The notes beneath the pieces are model-generated. The model saw only the letters and a list, made by a program, of their open reading frames with translations. It did no database searches and was not told the DNA's origin. This document shows, piece by piece, positions 1 to 9,616 of a DNA stretch of 64,000 nt (positions are counted from its first letter, which is position 1; each line of letters opens with the position of its first letter). The translations under genes were made by a program, and so were the position numbers. Source of the stretch: Polaribacter sp. (lineage in GTDB: Bacteria; Bacteroidota; Bacteroidia; Flavobacteriales; Flavobacteriaceae). The stretch is from contig NZ_JAHEHX010000019.1 in assembly GCF_024639685.1 (NCBI RefSeq), forward strand, positions 248,001 through 312,000, written 5' to 3'.

Positions 1-1
1 T

Positions 2-898
2 AAAGAAATAGTAAACACTATTATTGGAAAAGAAAATGCTTTATTAACTTCACATAAAACTCATCTACAACCTTTTTTTGGTATTGGTAAGCACAAATCT
101 GCAGGATATTGGATGGCATTAATTCGTCAGGTTTTAGTGGTTAATTTTATAAGAAAAGAAATAGAACAATATGGTGTTGTAAAATTAACTAAAGAGGGAG
201 TTGGATATTTAGAAAATCCTACTTCTTTTATGATGACTGAAGACCACGTTTACAGTGAAGAAAATGATAATGCTATAATTATTAATTCAAAATCTTCGGT
301 AGGGGTTTCTGATGAGAAATTAGTAAAAGTTTTAAAAGATTTAAGAAAAAAAGTAGCTTCTAAACAAGGTGTACCCCCTTTTGCAGTTTTTCAAGATCTA
401 TCTTTAGATGACATGGCTTTAAAATATCCAATCAATCTAGAGGAACTTGCTAAAGTACACGGAGTAGGAGAAGGTAAGGCAAAGAAATTTGGTAAAGAGT
501 TTATAGCATTAATTGCATCATATGTAGAAGAGAATGATGTGCTAAGACCAGATGACTTAGTTGTAAAAAGTACAGGTGTAAATTCTGGCTTAAAACTTTA
601 TATTATACAAAACACAGACAGAAAACTTCCATTAGAGGACATTGCAAAATCTAAAGGTCTTGAAATTAACGATTTAATTAAAGAAATGGAAAGAATTATT
701 TTTTCTGGCACTAAACTAGATATTCATTATGCTTTAGATGAATTATTAGATGAGGATCAGCAAGAAGAAATTTATGATTATTTTATGGAAGCAGAAACAG
801 ATAAAATTCAAGATGCTTTAAATGAATTTGATGGAGATTACGATGAAGATGAACTTCGTTTAATGCGTATTAAATTTATTAATGAAGTTGCAAATTAG
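2..898 (+). CDS. recQ: ATP-dependent DNA helicase RecQ, C-terminal part (5' cut by window edge)
   Basis: The reading frame is open from base 2, before the first internal ATG at 113, so the gene continues to the left of the window. What remains is the RQC winged-helix region (FGIGKHKSAGYW motif, about residues 27-38 of the fragment) and an HRDC domain (roughly residues 105-180, with the helix-hairpin motif HGVGEGKAKKFG). These domains bind DNA ends and branched structures. The ATPase core lies outside the window. RecQ is a 3'-5' helicase in recombinational repair. The acidic tail after HRDC is common in flavobacterial RecQ. It converges on the ZIP gene with 17 bp between stops. Confidence 0.93.
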   Translation, partial: KEIVNTIIGKENALLTSHKTHLQPFFGIGKHKSAGYWMALIRQVLVVNFIRKEIEQYGVVKLTKEGVGYLENPTSFMMTEDHVYSEENDNAIIINSKSSVGVSDEKLVKVLKDLRKKVASKQGVPPFAVFQDLSLDDMALKYPINLEELAKVHGVGEGKAKKFGKEFIALIASYVEENDVLRPDDLVVKSTGVNSGLKLYIIQNTDRKLPLEDIAKSKGLEINDLIKEMERIIFSGTKLDIHYALDELLDEDQQEEIYDYFMEAETDKIQDALNEFDGDYDEDELRLMRIKFINEVAN

Positions 899-915
899 AA
901 TAATCCATTTACTAG

Positions 916-1590
916 TTATAATGTAACTATTGTTAATGTTATTCCTAAAATAATAGCTAAAAATTTTTGAAAATTAAATTTGTGATTTTCTGTACTTTCA
1001 AAAAGAATAACTGTAGAGATGTGTAAAAAGACGCCAATAATAATCGCAGTTATCTCATTTTCGTAATTAAAAAATAAATTTTTATTACCTAAAAATACTC
1101 CAAGAGGACTCATTATCGCAAAAACAATCATAAAGACTAACATTGTTTTTTTTGTATATTTTGCTTGCACTAAAAAACTTGTTAACACTATTGCAATTGG
1201 CATTTTATGAACCATAATTGCCCAAAGTAAACTTTCATTATTATTATGAATAGGTAATCCCTCAGAAAATGCATGCAGGCATAAACTAAAAAAAAGTAGT
1301 TTAGGAAACTTATTACTGTTAGACTTAATATGAATATGCCCATGCTCAGCTCCTTTTGAAAATGATTCTAAAATGGATTGTAAAATTATACCCAATAAGA
1401 TTAGCATTCCAATTTTATTAGAATCAGTGCTTATGGTATATACTTCTGGAAGTAAGTGTAAAATAGTTACTGAAAGTAAATACGCACCACTAAATGCTAA
1501 TAAAAGTCTTATAATTAATTTTCTGGGATTAGATAAAATGACTAAAAGAAAACCAACTAAAACAGAAAGAATTAAAAGGATATAAATCAC
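916..1590 (-). CDS. ZIP family metal (zinc) transporter
   Basis: A 224-residue polytopic membrane protein of ZIP type. About seven to eight hydrophobic segments are visible, with a His-containing loop (GHIHI, near residue 85) between the third and fourth. The fourth segment carries HAFSEGLP and the fifth HKMPIA, the positions that form the metal site in ZIP proteins; the second motif has Lys where HxxxE proteins have Glu. ZIP proteins move zinc or other divalent metals into the cytoplasm. Its start overlaps the stop of the methyltransferase gene by 4 bp, so the two are probably translationally coupled. The metal is inferred from the family. Confidence 0.82.
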   Translation of the reverse strand: MIYILLILSVLVGFLLVILSNPRKLIIRLLLAFSGAYLLSVTILHLLPEVYTISTDSNKIGMLILLGIILQSILESFSKGAEHGHIHIKSNSNKFPKLLFFSLCLHAFSEGLPIHNNNESLLWAIMVHKMPIAIVLTSFLVQAKYTKKTMLVFMIVFAIMSPLGVFLGNKNLFFNYENEITAIIIGVFLHISTVILFESTENHKFNFQKFLAIILGITLTIVTL

Positions 1591-2312
1591 TTTGCTACAA
1601 AAATTAAACGGTTAGAGGTCTCTGAGTCAAAATCATTTAGATGATAATCTCCAAATGTATGTTGAATTTTTAATCCTACTTTGTTAAAATACATTTTAAG
1701 TTGTTTTTCTTCTAAATATTTTACTCTTTCTGTAAATGAATGTTCTTTATTATTATCAACAAATTGAATGTTTTTAATGATAAACCCATCTTTTATATTT
1801 CTTGTGATATAAAATGAAATACCATCTACTACTTTTGTTTCATTATGTACAAGATTTTTTTTCACCATTTCAACATTTAAAAAGTCAAATACAAAAACCC
1901 CTCTTTTTTTTAAACCATTTTTAATATTTTGAAGAATAGAGATATCTACAGCATCGTCATCAAAATAACCAAAACTCGTAAATAGATTAAAAATAGCATC
2001 GTATTTTTTATTAAAAGGGAGTCGCATATCATGAACTTTGAAATCTAAGCGTTCATAGTTGTTTTTTTTTGCTTCCTTGATACTGTTTTCTGACAAATCT
2101 AAGCCTGTTACTTGGTACCCCAGACTATTTAAATAATGAGAATGGCGGCCTTTACCACATGGAAGATCTAATAGATGGGCATCTTTAGATATATTTAAAA
2201 ATGACATCATATTTTTCATAAAAATTTGTGCATCGGCATCATTTCTATTTTTATATAAAATATGATAGTAAGGTGTATTAAACCAATCTGTAAACCAATC
2301 TTTTGTTTCCAT
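1587..2312 (-). CDS. class I SAM-dependent methyltransferase
   Basis: A 241-residue soluble protein with a Rossmann-type methyltransferase core. Motif I is LLDLPCGKGRH (residues 47-57), followed by GLDLSENS near residue 70, which would contact the SAM ribose. The N-terminal WFTDWFNTPYY segment is typical of a small Bacteroidota methyltransferase group of unknown substrate. It is the first gene of a two-gene minus-strand unit with the ZIP transporter. The family assignment is secure; the substrate cannot be read from the sequence. Confidence 0.85.
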   Translation of the reverse strand: METKDWFTDWFNTPYYHILYKNRNDADAQIFMKNMMSFLNISKDAHLLDLPCGKGRHSHYLNSLGYQVTGLDLSENSIKEAKKNNYERLDFKVHDMRLPFNKKYDAIFNLFTSFGYFDDDAVDISILQNIKNGLKKRGVFVFDFLNVEMVKKNLVHNETKVVDGISFYITRNIKDGFIIKNIQFVDNNKEHSFTERVKYLEEKQLKMYFNKVGLKIQHTFGDYHLNDFDSETSNRLIFVAK

Positions 2313-2399
2313 AAATAAAGTAAGTCAACAAATGTAACTAAATCTTACGTTTCATAAAATGAAATTTACAAATTCTAATAAATATACTTTTTTAAAATG

Positions 2400-2407
2400 T
2401 ATTTTTG
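2400..2407 (+). promoter_or_regulatory. -7 promoter element of the THUMP methyltransferase gene
   Basis: TATTTTTG fits the Bacteroidota -7 consensus TAnnTTTG and lies 18 bp before the ATG at 2426. I do not see a clear TTG -33 element. Confidence 0.4.
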
Positions 2408-2425
2408 TAACCAAGAATAACGAGT

Positions 2426-3604
2426 ATGAATAGAGATTTTAAAATTACAGCAACAACACTTTTTGGTTTAGAAGGAGTGTTGGCAAACGAACTTAAAAAG
2501 TTAGGAGCACAAGATGTAAAAGAAGCTGTAAGAAGCGTTTCTTTTAGAGGTGACAAGGGGTTTATGTATAAAGCTAATATAGCGTTGCGTACAGCTGTTC
2601 GGATATTAAAACCTATTAAAACTTGTAAAGTATATGATGAAGAAGATTTATATGAAGCTATTCAGAAAATAAAATGGGAAAACTATTTAGATGCAGAAGG
2701 AACTTTTGCAATTGGTGCTGTTGTTAATTCTAAAAACTTCACTACTAACTCACATTACATCTCTTTAAAATCTAAAGATGCTATAGCAGATTATTTTAGA
2801 CATAAATATCATAAAAGGCCAAATGTAGATTTAAAGTATCCAGATGTAAAAATCCATATTCATATCCAAAAAGACTGGTTAACAGTTTCTTTAGATTCTT
2901 CAGGAGATTCTTTACATAAAAGAGGATATAGAACTGCAACAAACATAGCTCCCATTAATGAAGTCTTGGCAGCAGGTATGGTTTTATTGTCTGGTTACAC
3001 AGGAGATGAGAATTTTATAGATCCAATGTGTGGTTCAGGTACTATTTTAATTGAAGCAGCTATGATTGCAAATCATATACCTGCAAATATTAATAGAAAA
3101 ATGTTTGCATTTGAAAACTGGAAAGATTATGATGAAGACTTGTATTTTACGATACAAGATGCATTATTAAAAAAAATAAGATCATCACATTTTAAAATAA
3201 TGGGATTTGATAAAGCACCTTCTGCTGTTCAAAAAGCAAAAGCAAATGTAATTTCTGCAAATTTAGAAGAGTTTATTGGTGTACATCATGTAAACTTCTT
3301 TAATTCTACAAAAGAAGTTTTCGGGAACACAACTATTTTATTTAACCCACCTTATGGAGAGCGTTTAAATATAGATACTCAAGAATTTTACAGAAAAATT
3401 GGAGACACTTTAAAACACAATTATCCAGGCTCTACAGCTTGGTTAATTACTTCGGATACTGATGCTTTAAAATCCGTTGGTTTAAGAACATTCAAAAGAA
3501 TAGCGCTTAAAAACGGAGATTTAGACTGTAAATTTGTAAAGTATGAATTGTATGAGGGTTCTAGAAAAATAAAATCACAAGAAATTAAAATCGATAGAAG
3601 TTAA
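2426..3604 (+). CDS. THUMP domain class I rRNA methyltransferase (RlmL/YpsC type)
   Basis: A 392-residue protein with an N-terminal ferredoxin-like plus THUMP RNA-binding region (about residues 1-155) and a C-terminal methyltransferase domain. DPMCGSGT (near residue 199) is the SAM-binding motif and NPPYGERL (near residue 306) is the N-methyltransferase active-site motif. This matches the N-terminal half of E. coli RlmL and Bacillus YpsC, which make m2G in 23S rRNA; the RlmK half is absent, as usual outside gammaproteobacteria. It ends 3 bp from the stop of the convergent hydrolase gene. The target base is inferred from homology only. Confidence 0.88.
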   Translation: MNRDFKITATTLFGLEGVLANELKKLGAQDVKEAVRSVSFRGDKGFMYKANIALRTAVRILKPIKTCKVYDEEDLYEAIQKIKWENYLDAEGTFAIGAVVNSKNFTTNSHYISLKSKDAIADYFRHKYHKRPNVDLKYPDVKIHIHIQKDWLTVSLDSSGDSLHKRGYRTATNIAPINEVLAAGMVLLSGYTGDENFIDPMCGSGTILIEAAMIANHIPANINRKMFAFENWKDYDEDLYFTIQDALLKKIRSSHFKIMGFDKAPSAVQKAKANVISANLEEFIGVHHVNFFNSTKEVFGNTTILFNPPYGERLNIDTQEFYRKIGDTLKHNYPGSTAWLITSDTDALKSVGLRTFKRIALKNGDLDCKFVKYELYEGSRKIKSQEIKIDRS

Positions 3605-3607
3605 ACA

Positions 3608-4462
3608 TTAAGATTTCAAAACAAGTAAAGAAAATTCATTGGGTTTTTCAAGCATTAGAAAATGACCGCATTTTTCTAGCCAAAATATGTTACTGTTTTG
3701 TACCTCTTCATGAATTAGTTTACCAATTTTAGGAACAGCAATAGGATCGTTTTTTGCCCAAATAATTTTTGTAGGAATGGTTGTTTTTTCTAAAGCGCCC
3801 ACCCATCGGTACCAAAAATAATAACGTTCATTAATATAATTTGTTAGCTTATGTATAACCTTTCTTCCATTATTATTTTCAATTTGAAACCACATTTGCA
3901 TTAGTTCTTTTTCAGAAACTTTATTTTTATCAAAGTAGGTTTTTTTTATGTTTTCTTTAAAAATTCGATAAGTACTTAATTTTGCTACTAATTTTCCCGT
4001 AAATTTATTTTTTAATAATTTTTGAATAACTCTTAATTTTGAGTATTCTATATGGATTGATCCGTTACAAAGAATAAGTTCTTTAATTTTTAATGAAATT
4101 AAATTGATGTTTAATCTTGCTAAAATTTCCGTTGCTACAGAAGTACCATAATCATGGGCTAATAAAGTAACGGTTTTTAAATTTAATTTTTCCCACAGTT
4201 GTAAGGCTAAGTCAGCTTGTTCTATTAAAGAATAAGAGTAGTTTAAAGGCTTATCAGAAAAACCGAACCCGAGATGATCATGAATTATAACACGATATTT
4301 TTTTACAAGTTCAGGTAATACTTTATGATAATCAAACGAAGATGTTGGATATCCATGAAGAATTACTAAAACATCATTGCTAGTGCCCTCATCAATAACA
4401 AAAATAGATTTTCCTTCAAAATCATAAAATTTTCCTTTTTTTTTCCAATCGCTAGCTTCCAT
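3608..4462 (-). CDS. alpha/beta hydrolase with Asp nucleophile (MEST-like)
   Basis: A 284-residue alpha/beta-hydrolase. The oxyanion loop motif is HGYPTSSFDY (residues 36-45), the nucleophile elbow is AHDYGT with Asp at 104 in place of the usual Ser, and a catalytic His lies in KCGHF near 267. An Asp nucleophile is the chemistry of haloalkane dehalogenases and epoxide hydrolases. The HGYPTSS, FGFSDKP and HDYG pattern recalls the MEST (PEG1) branch shared by animals and bacteria. No signal peptide is seen, so it should be cytoplasmic. The substrate is unknown. It is divergent from priA. Confidence 0.83.
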   Translation of the reverse strand: MEASDWKKKGKFYDFEGKSIFVIDEGTSNDVLVILHGYPTSSFDYHKVLPELVKKYRVIIHDHLGFGFSDKPLNYSYSLIEQADLALQLWEKLNLKTVTLLAHDYGTSVATEILARLNINLISLKIKELILCNGSIHIEYSKLRVIQKLLKNKFTGKLVAKLSTYRIFKENIKKTYFDKNKVSEKELMQMWFQIENNNGRKVIHKLTNYINERYYFWYRWVGALEKTTIPTKIIWAKNDPIAVPKIGKLIHEEVQNSNIFWLEKCGHFLMLEKPNEFSLLVLKS

Positions 4463-4503
4463 ATTGTTTATAAATTTCTGATTACAATGTAGTGAATTTT
4501 ATG

Positions 4504-4511
4504 TAGTTTTG
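4504..4511 (+). promoter_or_regulatory. -7 promoter element upstream of priA
   Basis: TAGTTTTG matches TAnnTTTG. It sits 22 bp before the proposed ATT start at 4534, leaving room for a short leader. It supports a priA start upstream of the first ATG at 4627. Confidence 0.4.
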
Positions 4512-4533
4512 GTAATCAATTAAATTGTAAGCT

Positions 4534-6975
4534 ATTCATTTTATAGACGTCATATTACCCATTCCAATTCAAAAAACTTTTACGTATTCTATTACATACG
4601 ACGAAGCTAGTTTTTTAAAGAAGGGAATGAGGGTTGCAGTACCCTTTGGTAATAAAAACATGTATACTGGCTTGGTTTTTAACATTCATAAAACCAAACC
4701 AGCTCTATATGAAACTACAGATATTATTCAGATTTTAGATGAAAAGCCAATTGTAAATGAACTACAATTAAAACATTGGCAATGGATAGCTAATTACTAT
4801 ATGTGTTCTTTGGGTGACGTATATAGAGCTTCTTTACCTTCAGCATTTTTATTAGAAAGTGAAACTAGCATTTCTAAAAATGAAATTTTTACGAATGAAG
4901 ATATTCTAGAGGATGAAGAATTTTTGATTTTTGAAGCATTACAAAATCAATCTCAGCTTACAATTCACCAGGTTGCAGATATTTTAGGCAAGAAAAAAGT
5001 AATGCCAATTGTAAATGAGCTTATAAAAAAGTCAGCGATATTTATACAAGAAAAAATCTACGAACAATACAAACCAAAGTTGATTAAATACGTTCGTTTA
5101 CATTTCAACTATAGTTCTGATGACTCTTTAAACTCTTTATTAGAAGAATTATCTAGAGCAAAAAAACAGAGAGAGGCTGTTTTAACTTTTTTTCAATTAT
5201 CGACTTCAAAAAAGCCTATTAAAGCCAAAGATTTAGAGAAAAGTGCGAATGTTTCATCAGCCATATTAAAATCTTTGGTAGATAAAGATATTTTTGAGTT
5301 TTATGAAATTCAAACAGATAGAATCAATTTTAAAGGTGATACAAATTCTTTAAAAAGTTTAAATGAATTTCAAGAAAAAGCGTATTCTGAAATTAAGGAA
5401 ACTTTTAAGGAAAAAGATGTAACGCTTTTGCATGGAATAACGAGTTCTGGTAAAACAGAAATTTATACAAAATTGATTCAGGAAGTTATAGATGAAGGCA
5501 AACAAGTACTTTTTCTATTGCCAGAAATAGCCTTAACTACTCAAATTATTACGCGTTTGCAATTTTATTTTGGTGATCAAATTTCTGTTTTTCATTCAAA
5601 ATATTCAATGAATGAAAGAGTAGAGGTTTGGAACAATGTTCTTGAAAGTAAAACTAAGGCACAAATTATTTTAGGAGCAAGATCGTCTATTTTTTTACCA
5701 TTTTCTAACTTAGGTTTAATAGTAGTAGATGAAGAACATGAAACATCTTACAAACAGTTTGAACCTTCACCAAGATATAATGCTAGAGACGCTGCTATTG
5801 TTTTAGCAAAAATTCATCAAGCCAAAATTTTATTAGGTTCTGCAACCCCTTCTTTAGAAAGCTATTTTAATGCTAAACAAAATAAATATGGTTTTGTGGA
5901 ACTAAATAGACGTTTTGGAAATGTTCAGTTGCCAAAAATAGAATTGATAGATGTAAAGGAAAAGTTTAAGAAGAAAGAAATGAAAGGTCATTTTTCTGAT
6001 CGTTTATTAAAACTAATTCAAGAAGCTTTAGACGAGAAAGAACAAATTATTTTATTTCAAAACAGACGTGGTTACTCACCTATTGTAGAGTGTAAAATTT
6101 GTGGAGTTGCTCCTCAATGTCCTAATTGCGATGTTAGTCTAACCTATCATAAATTTAGAAACGAATTAAAATGTCATTACTGCAGTTACCAAAGAGCAAT
6201 GCCAAATTCATGTTCTGCTTGTGGAAGTAATACTCTAGATACCAAAGGTTTTGGAACAGAACAGATTGAGCTTGAACTAAAAGAATTATTCCCTGATTAT
6301 AAAATTGGAAGAATGGATTTAGATACAACTCGTGGTAAATTTGGATATCAAAAAATAATTGGTGCTTTCGAAGCAAGAGAGATAGATATTTTAGTAGGTA
6401 CACAAATGTTATCTAAAGGTTTAGATTTTGATAATGTTTCTTTGGTTGGAATTTTAAATGCAGATACAATGCTAAATTTTCCAGATTTTAGAGCTCATGA
6501 AAGAGCATATCAGATGATGGTACAAGTTTCTGGTAGAGCAGGTAGAAGTAAAAAACAAGGAAATGTAGCCATACAAACATATAATCCTTATCATCAAATA
6601 TTGCAACAAGTTTCTACAACAAGTTATACTGAAATGTATAAAGAGCAATTGCAAGAGCGTTGGCAATACAAATATCCTCCTTATTATAGATTGATAAAAA
6701 TTACTCTAAAACATAGAGATTATAATAAAGTTGATACTGGAGTAAATTGGTTATTTAAAGCTTTATACACATCTTTTGGAGAAAACGTTTTAGGGCCAAC
6801 AGCTCCAGCAGTTGCTAGAATTAGAAATCAGTATATTAAAAATATTGTAATTAAAATTCCACCAAAACAAAGTCTTGCCAATACTAAAAGTCAGGTGGCT
6901 AAAATTAAAAACACTTTTGAAGCAGTTAAAGATTTTAGACCAATTCGTTTTATAACAGATGTAGATAATTATTAA
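4534..6975 (+). CDS. priA: primosomal protein N' (replication restart helicase PriA), ATT start
   Basis: PriA restarts collapsed replication forks. The helicase core has Walker A GITSSGKTE (near residue 301), DEEHE (near 399) and a zinc-binding block of paired cysteines (CKICG, CPNCD, CHYC, CSACG; about 520-566). The first ATG, at 4627, would remove about 31 residues of the DNA-binding N-terminus. The same frame upstream reads FIDVILPIP then QKTFTYSI, a typical PriA beginning, back to a TAA stop at 4528-4530. Only GCT and ATT (4534) lie between, and ATT-His-Phe-Ile-Asp aligns with the usual Met-His/Tyr-Phe-Ile-Asp start. I therefore place the start at ATT. Confidence 0.9.
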   Translation: MHFIDVILPIPIQKTFTYSITYDEASFLKKGMRVAVPFGNKNMYTGLVFNIHKTKPALYETTDIIQILDEKPIVNELQLKHWQWIANYYMCSLGDVYRASLPSAFLLESETSISKNEIFTNEDILEDEEFLIFEALQNQSQLTIHQVADILGKKKVMPIVNELIKKSAIFIQEKIYEQYKPKLIKYVRLHFNYSSDDSLNSLLEELSRAKKQREAVLTFFQLSTSKKPIKAKDLEKSANVSSAILKSLVDKDIFEFYEIQTDRINFKGDTNSLKSLNEFQEKAYSEIKETFKEKDVTLLHGITSSGKTEIYTKLIQEVIDEGKQVLFLLPEIALTTQIITRLQFYFGDQISVFHSKYSMNERVEVWNNVLESKTKAQIILGARSSIFLPFSNLGLIVVDEEHETSYKQFEPSPRYNARDAAIVLAKIHQAKILLGSATPSLESYFNAKQNKYGFVELNRRFGNVQLPKIELIDVKEKFKKKEMKGHFSDRLLKLIQEALDEKEQIILFQNRRGYSPIVECKICGVAPQCPNCDVSLTYHKFRNELKCHYCSYQRAMPNSCSACGSNTLDTKGFGTEQIELELKELFPDYKIGRMDLDTTRGKFGYQKIIGAFEAREIDILVGTQMLSKGLDFDNVSLVGILNADTMLNFPDFRAHERAYQMMVQVSGRAGRSKKQGNVAIQTYNPYHQILQQVSTTSYTEMYKEQLQERWQYKYPPYYRLIKITLKHRDYNKVDTGVNWLFKALYTSFGENVLGPTAPAVARIRNQYIKNIVIKIPPKQSLANTKSQVAKIKNTFEAVKDFRPIRFITDVDNY

Positions 6976-6978
6976 AAA

Positions 6979-8634
6979 TTATAAATTTTTGTGATTAATT
7001 TTTAATAGTTGAACCTTCTTGTTTTTCTGAGAAATTTCAAAAACTTCTATTTTCTTTCTCTGATTAGATCTGCCCCAGTTATAATACGTTGTAAATTTAA
7101 AATAGGTAGGTTTATATTGTTTATTACCTAAATAAGTTAAATTTAAAAGATGATTTCTAGGATTTATGCTATTTATAACCAGTTCTTTAGAGTGATATCC
7201 TTTTTCTTTTTGATCTGCAATTAGCGCAGGATTATGAGAATAGGTGTTTTGTAAAGTAAAACGCTCTAATTTAGGGTTTACCAATTCAACAATAAACTCG
7301 GCTTCAGAAACATTCCATTCTATAATAATTCTAACATCACTTTCTTCACTTTTTAAAGGGTTCGAAATTTTAATTTTTTGGTTGGTAATTGCTTCATCTA
7401 ATTCTGTATTATAGACAGACATAATTTCTGATGACATAATTTCACCAATATCAGTAACATCTATTTTTAAACCTTTTTGCAAATAAAAATTATAGGTCTT
7501 TAAAAAGTTATTGTAGTTTTTTTGTTCATAATAAGCATTTGCTAAATCTCTAAACGATTGTCTATTATAAGGTCTTAATTTTAATATTCTTTTATAGACT
7601 TCAACAGCACTATTTCCTTCATTTAATTTCTGATAATTATAGGCTATTGCTTTTAAATCTTCAGGATTATTCGTGAATTTATTAAAATCTGATAACACCT
7701 TAATCAGCATGGATTTATCAACTTTTTTATTTTTAAAATGATTAAAAACTGCTAAATGATAATTGGTGTAATTCTTATCTAATGCATAGTTTTTTTCATA
7801 GATAGTAAGTAATTCATCCTCTTTAGAGACTTTACCAAACTTATCTAAAAATGGATACTTAATTTTTATGTCTTTGTATTTTTTTGCATCACTTGAATAA
7901 TAATCTGAATCTATAAAGTAGTAGTTATTATAATCTAAATTTTTCAACTTTTTATAATCTATTGATGTTGTAACTTTTATGAGTGGATTTGTAACTTCTA
8001 GGTTAGGATAAAATTCTTTATTATTAATTATTAAGAGTTCTTTTACTTCAGAAATGAAAATAGGATAGGGTATATCAAAAATAACATCATCTATTTCCCA
8101 AACAGCGGGTCCATTTAATTCTTTACCTCTTAAATAAATAATTTCTTCTCCATAATCATTAAGACGAACTAAAATATCTGGTATTTTTTCTTCTAATGCT
8201 CTTGTTAGTGACGTAGCATTTGGGTTTAATTTCTTTGGATCTACCTTTATAGCTTTAAAATTAGAAGCGTTTTCGCCAAACGAACTCTCTCCTAATTGAA
8301 TAACTTTATCATGCTTAATATCTGTAATGGTAGATTTGAGTTGTAAATTGATGTTAAGTGTTTGTGTTACATCTTCAATTAAGACTTTTACTTCATCAAA
8401 ATCAACATAATTATAGGATAAAACTTCTCCTGGTTTTGCTTTTATAGAATAAAAGCCTTTCTCATTTGAAACTGCATATCTAATTGTTTTATCAACTAAA
8501 ATTGTAACATTTTCTATAGGTTTGTTATTGTGAGTTATAAAACCTGATATAGTTTTCTGAGTATTGGCCTCATTAATTTGAGCAAGTACTGAAATCGGAA
8601 TTAAAAATAAAACGAGTAGTATTTTTTTTATCAT
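6979..8634 (-). CDS. secreted protein with carboxypeptidase-like, plug-like and TPR regions
   Basis: A 551-residue protein with an N-terminal signal peptide (MIKKILLVLFLIPISVLAQ). Next comes a CarboxypepD-reg beta-sandwich (about 28-105, ISGFITHNNKPIENVTI), then a stretch resembling a TonB-receptor plug (about 125-200, with LTRALEEKIPDI and IYLRG). Helical TPR-like repeats follow (about 290-400, with YNRQSFRDLANAYYEQKNY), then a beta-rich tail. The first two modules are those that start SusC-like receptors, but there is no barrel. It is likely periplasmic or outer-membrane attached. I do not recognise a named function. It converges on priA with 3 bp between stops. Confidence 0.7.
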   Translation of the reverse strand: MIKKILLVLFLIPISVLAQINEANTQKTISGFITHNNKPIENVTILVDKTIRYAVSNEKGFYSIKAKPGEVLSYNYVDFDEVKVLIEDVTQTLNINLQLKSTITDIKHDKVIQLGESSFGENASNFKAIKVDPKKLNPNATSLTRALEEKIPDILVRLNDYGEEIIYLRGKELNGPAVWEIDDVIFDIPYPIFISEVKELLIINNKEFYPNLEVTNPLIKVTTSIDYKKLKNLDYNNYYFIDSDYYSSDAKKYKDIKIKYPFLDKFGKVSKEDELLTIYEKNYALDKNYTNYHLAVFNHFKNKKVDKSMLIKVLSDFNKFTNNPEDLKAIAYNYQKLNEGNSAVEVYKRILKLRPYNRQSFRDLANAYYEQKNYNNFLKTYNFYLQKGLKIDVTDIGEIMSSEIMSVYNTELDEAITNQKIKISNPLKSEESDVRIIIEWNVSEAEFIVELVNPKLERFTLQNTYSHNPALIADQKEKGYHSKELVINSINPRNHLLNLTYLGNKQYKPTYFKFTTYYNWGRSNQRKKIEVFEISQKNKKVQLLKINHKNL

Positions 8635-8708
8635 GTTTTTATATTATCAAACTTTGTACCATTTTCTTTAGTATGAAATGATTTTTAGAAATATATGAGT
8701 TTGTAGTT

Positions 8709-9456
8709 TTATCCTTTTTGATGTTCTTTACATTTTTTAATCAACTCTTTTTCACTAACTAGAATAGAACCTTTTCTTTGTTCAAATTTAGCTCTTCTTT
8801 TGCTAAACGAATTGGCCAATGTATAAATCTATCTGTTTTATCTCCAGGCCTAAACATATAGGTAGGTCTTATATTAATAGAGAGCGTTCCTTACCAAAAG
8901 CTTTTATCGTTTCTTGTTCAGAATTAGCTTTCATAACACCATAATCATATTCCATTTTAAGCATCTCATCCTCTAAAGTTTCAGGTACCTTTAGTAAAAC
9001 TTTATTTTCTTCATTCAAGTTCGCTTTTGTATAAGGAAAATATACTCCTGTAGATGAAGTGTAAATGTAAAAATCACAAGAATCTTTAAGTAATTGTGGA
9101 GTTTTTCTGGTCCATTCAACATTTCTACCAGAATTATCTATGACTACATTCCATTTTCTGTTTTCTAAAGCAGAAAGATTATTTTCTCTATATCCAACCA
9201 AATGTTCTTCTTCACCAAAAACATTCGTATTTACATTAGGTATGGTTTTACCTCTAGTAAAGATAGAAACTTTATGACCTCTTTCTAAAGCATATTTAAT
9301 TTGATGAGGACCCAAAAAACTTGTTCCTCCAAGAATTTATATTGATAACTTTTTGTGTTATAAACTCGTGCAAGACAATAAACTCTGACCTAATAAGGGT
9401 ATTGTAGCACTTGCTAATAAACTTTTCTTTATAAAATCTCTACGATTATTGCTCAT
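8709..9456 (-). pseudogene. broken NAD-dependent epimerase/dehydratase with Tat signal
   Basis: Reading from ATG 9456 gives MSNNRRDFIKKSLLASA, a twin-arginine signal, then two in-frame stops (TAA at about 9358 and 9337). The same frame resumes as ILGGTSFLGPHQ, the NAD-binding glycine loop of the extended SDR family, and continues to GKERSLLI with a stop near 8869. A one-base shift then gives NIRPTYMFRPGDKTDRFIHWP. A further shift ends in SEKELIKKCKEHQKG before TAA at 8709. About 120 residues are missing between the body and the tail. Two stops, two frameshifts and a deletion make this a clear pseudogene. Confidence 0.85.
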
Positions 9457-9616
9457 TAGATGGTTGATTTTGCAATGATTAGCGAATATAATTAATTATT
9501 TTTTTTGGCTAGGCAACCTTTTTTAAACCTTGTGTTCTGTTTATTTAGAGTGGGATTTATCAAATAAACAAGGTGTACAAAGATGATAGAGTAAGAGACA
9601 GAACTAACAAATCTTT

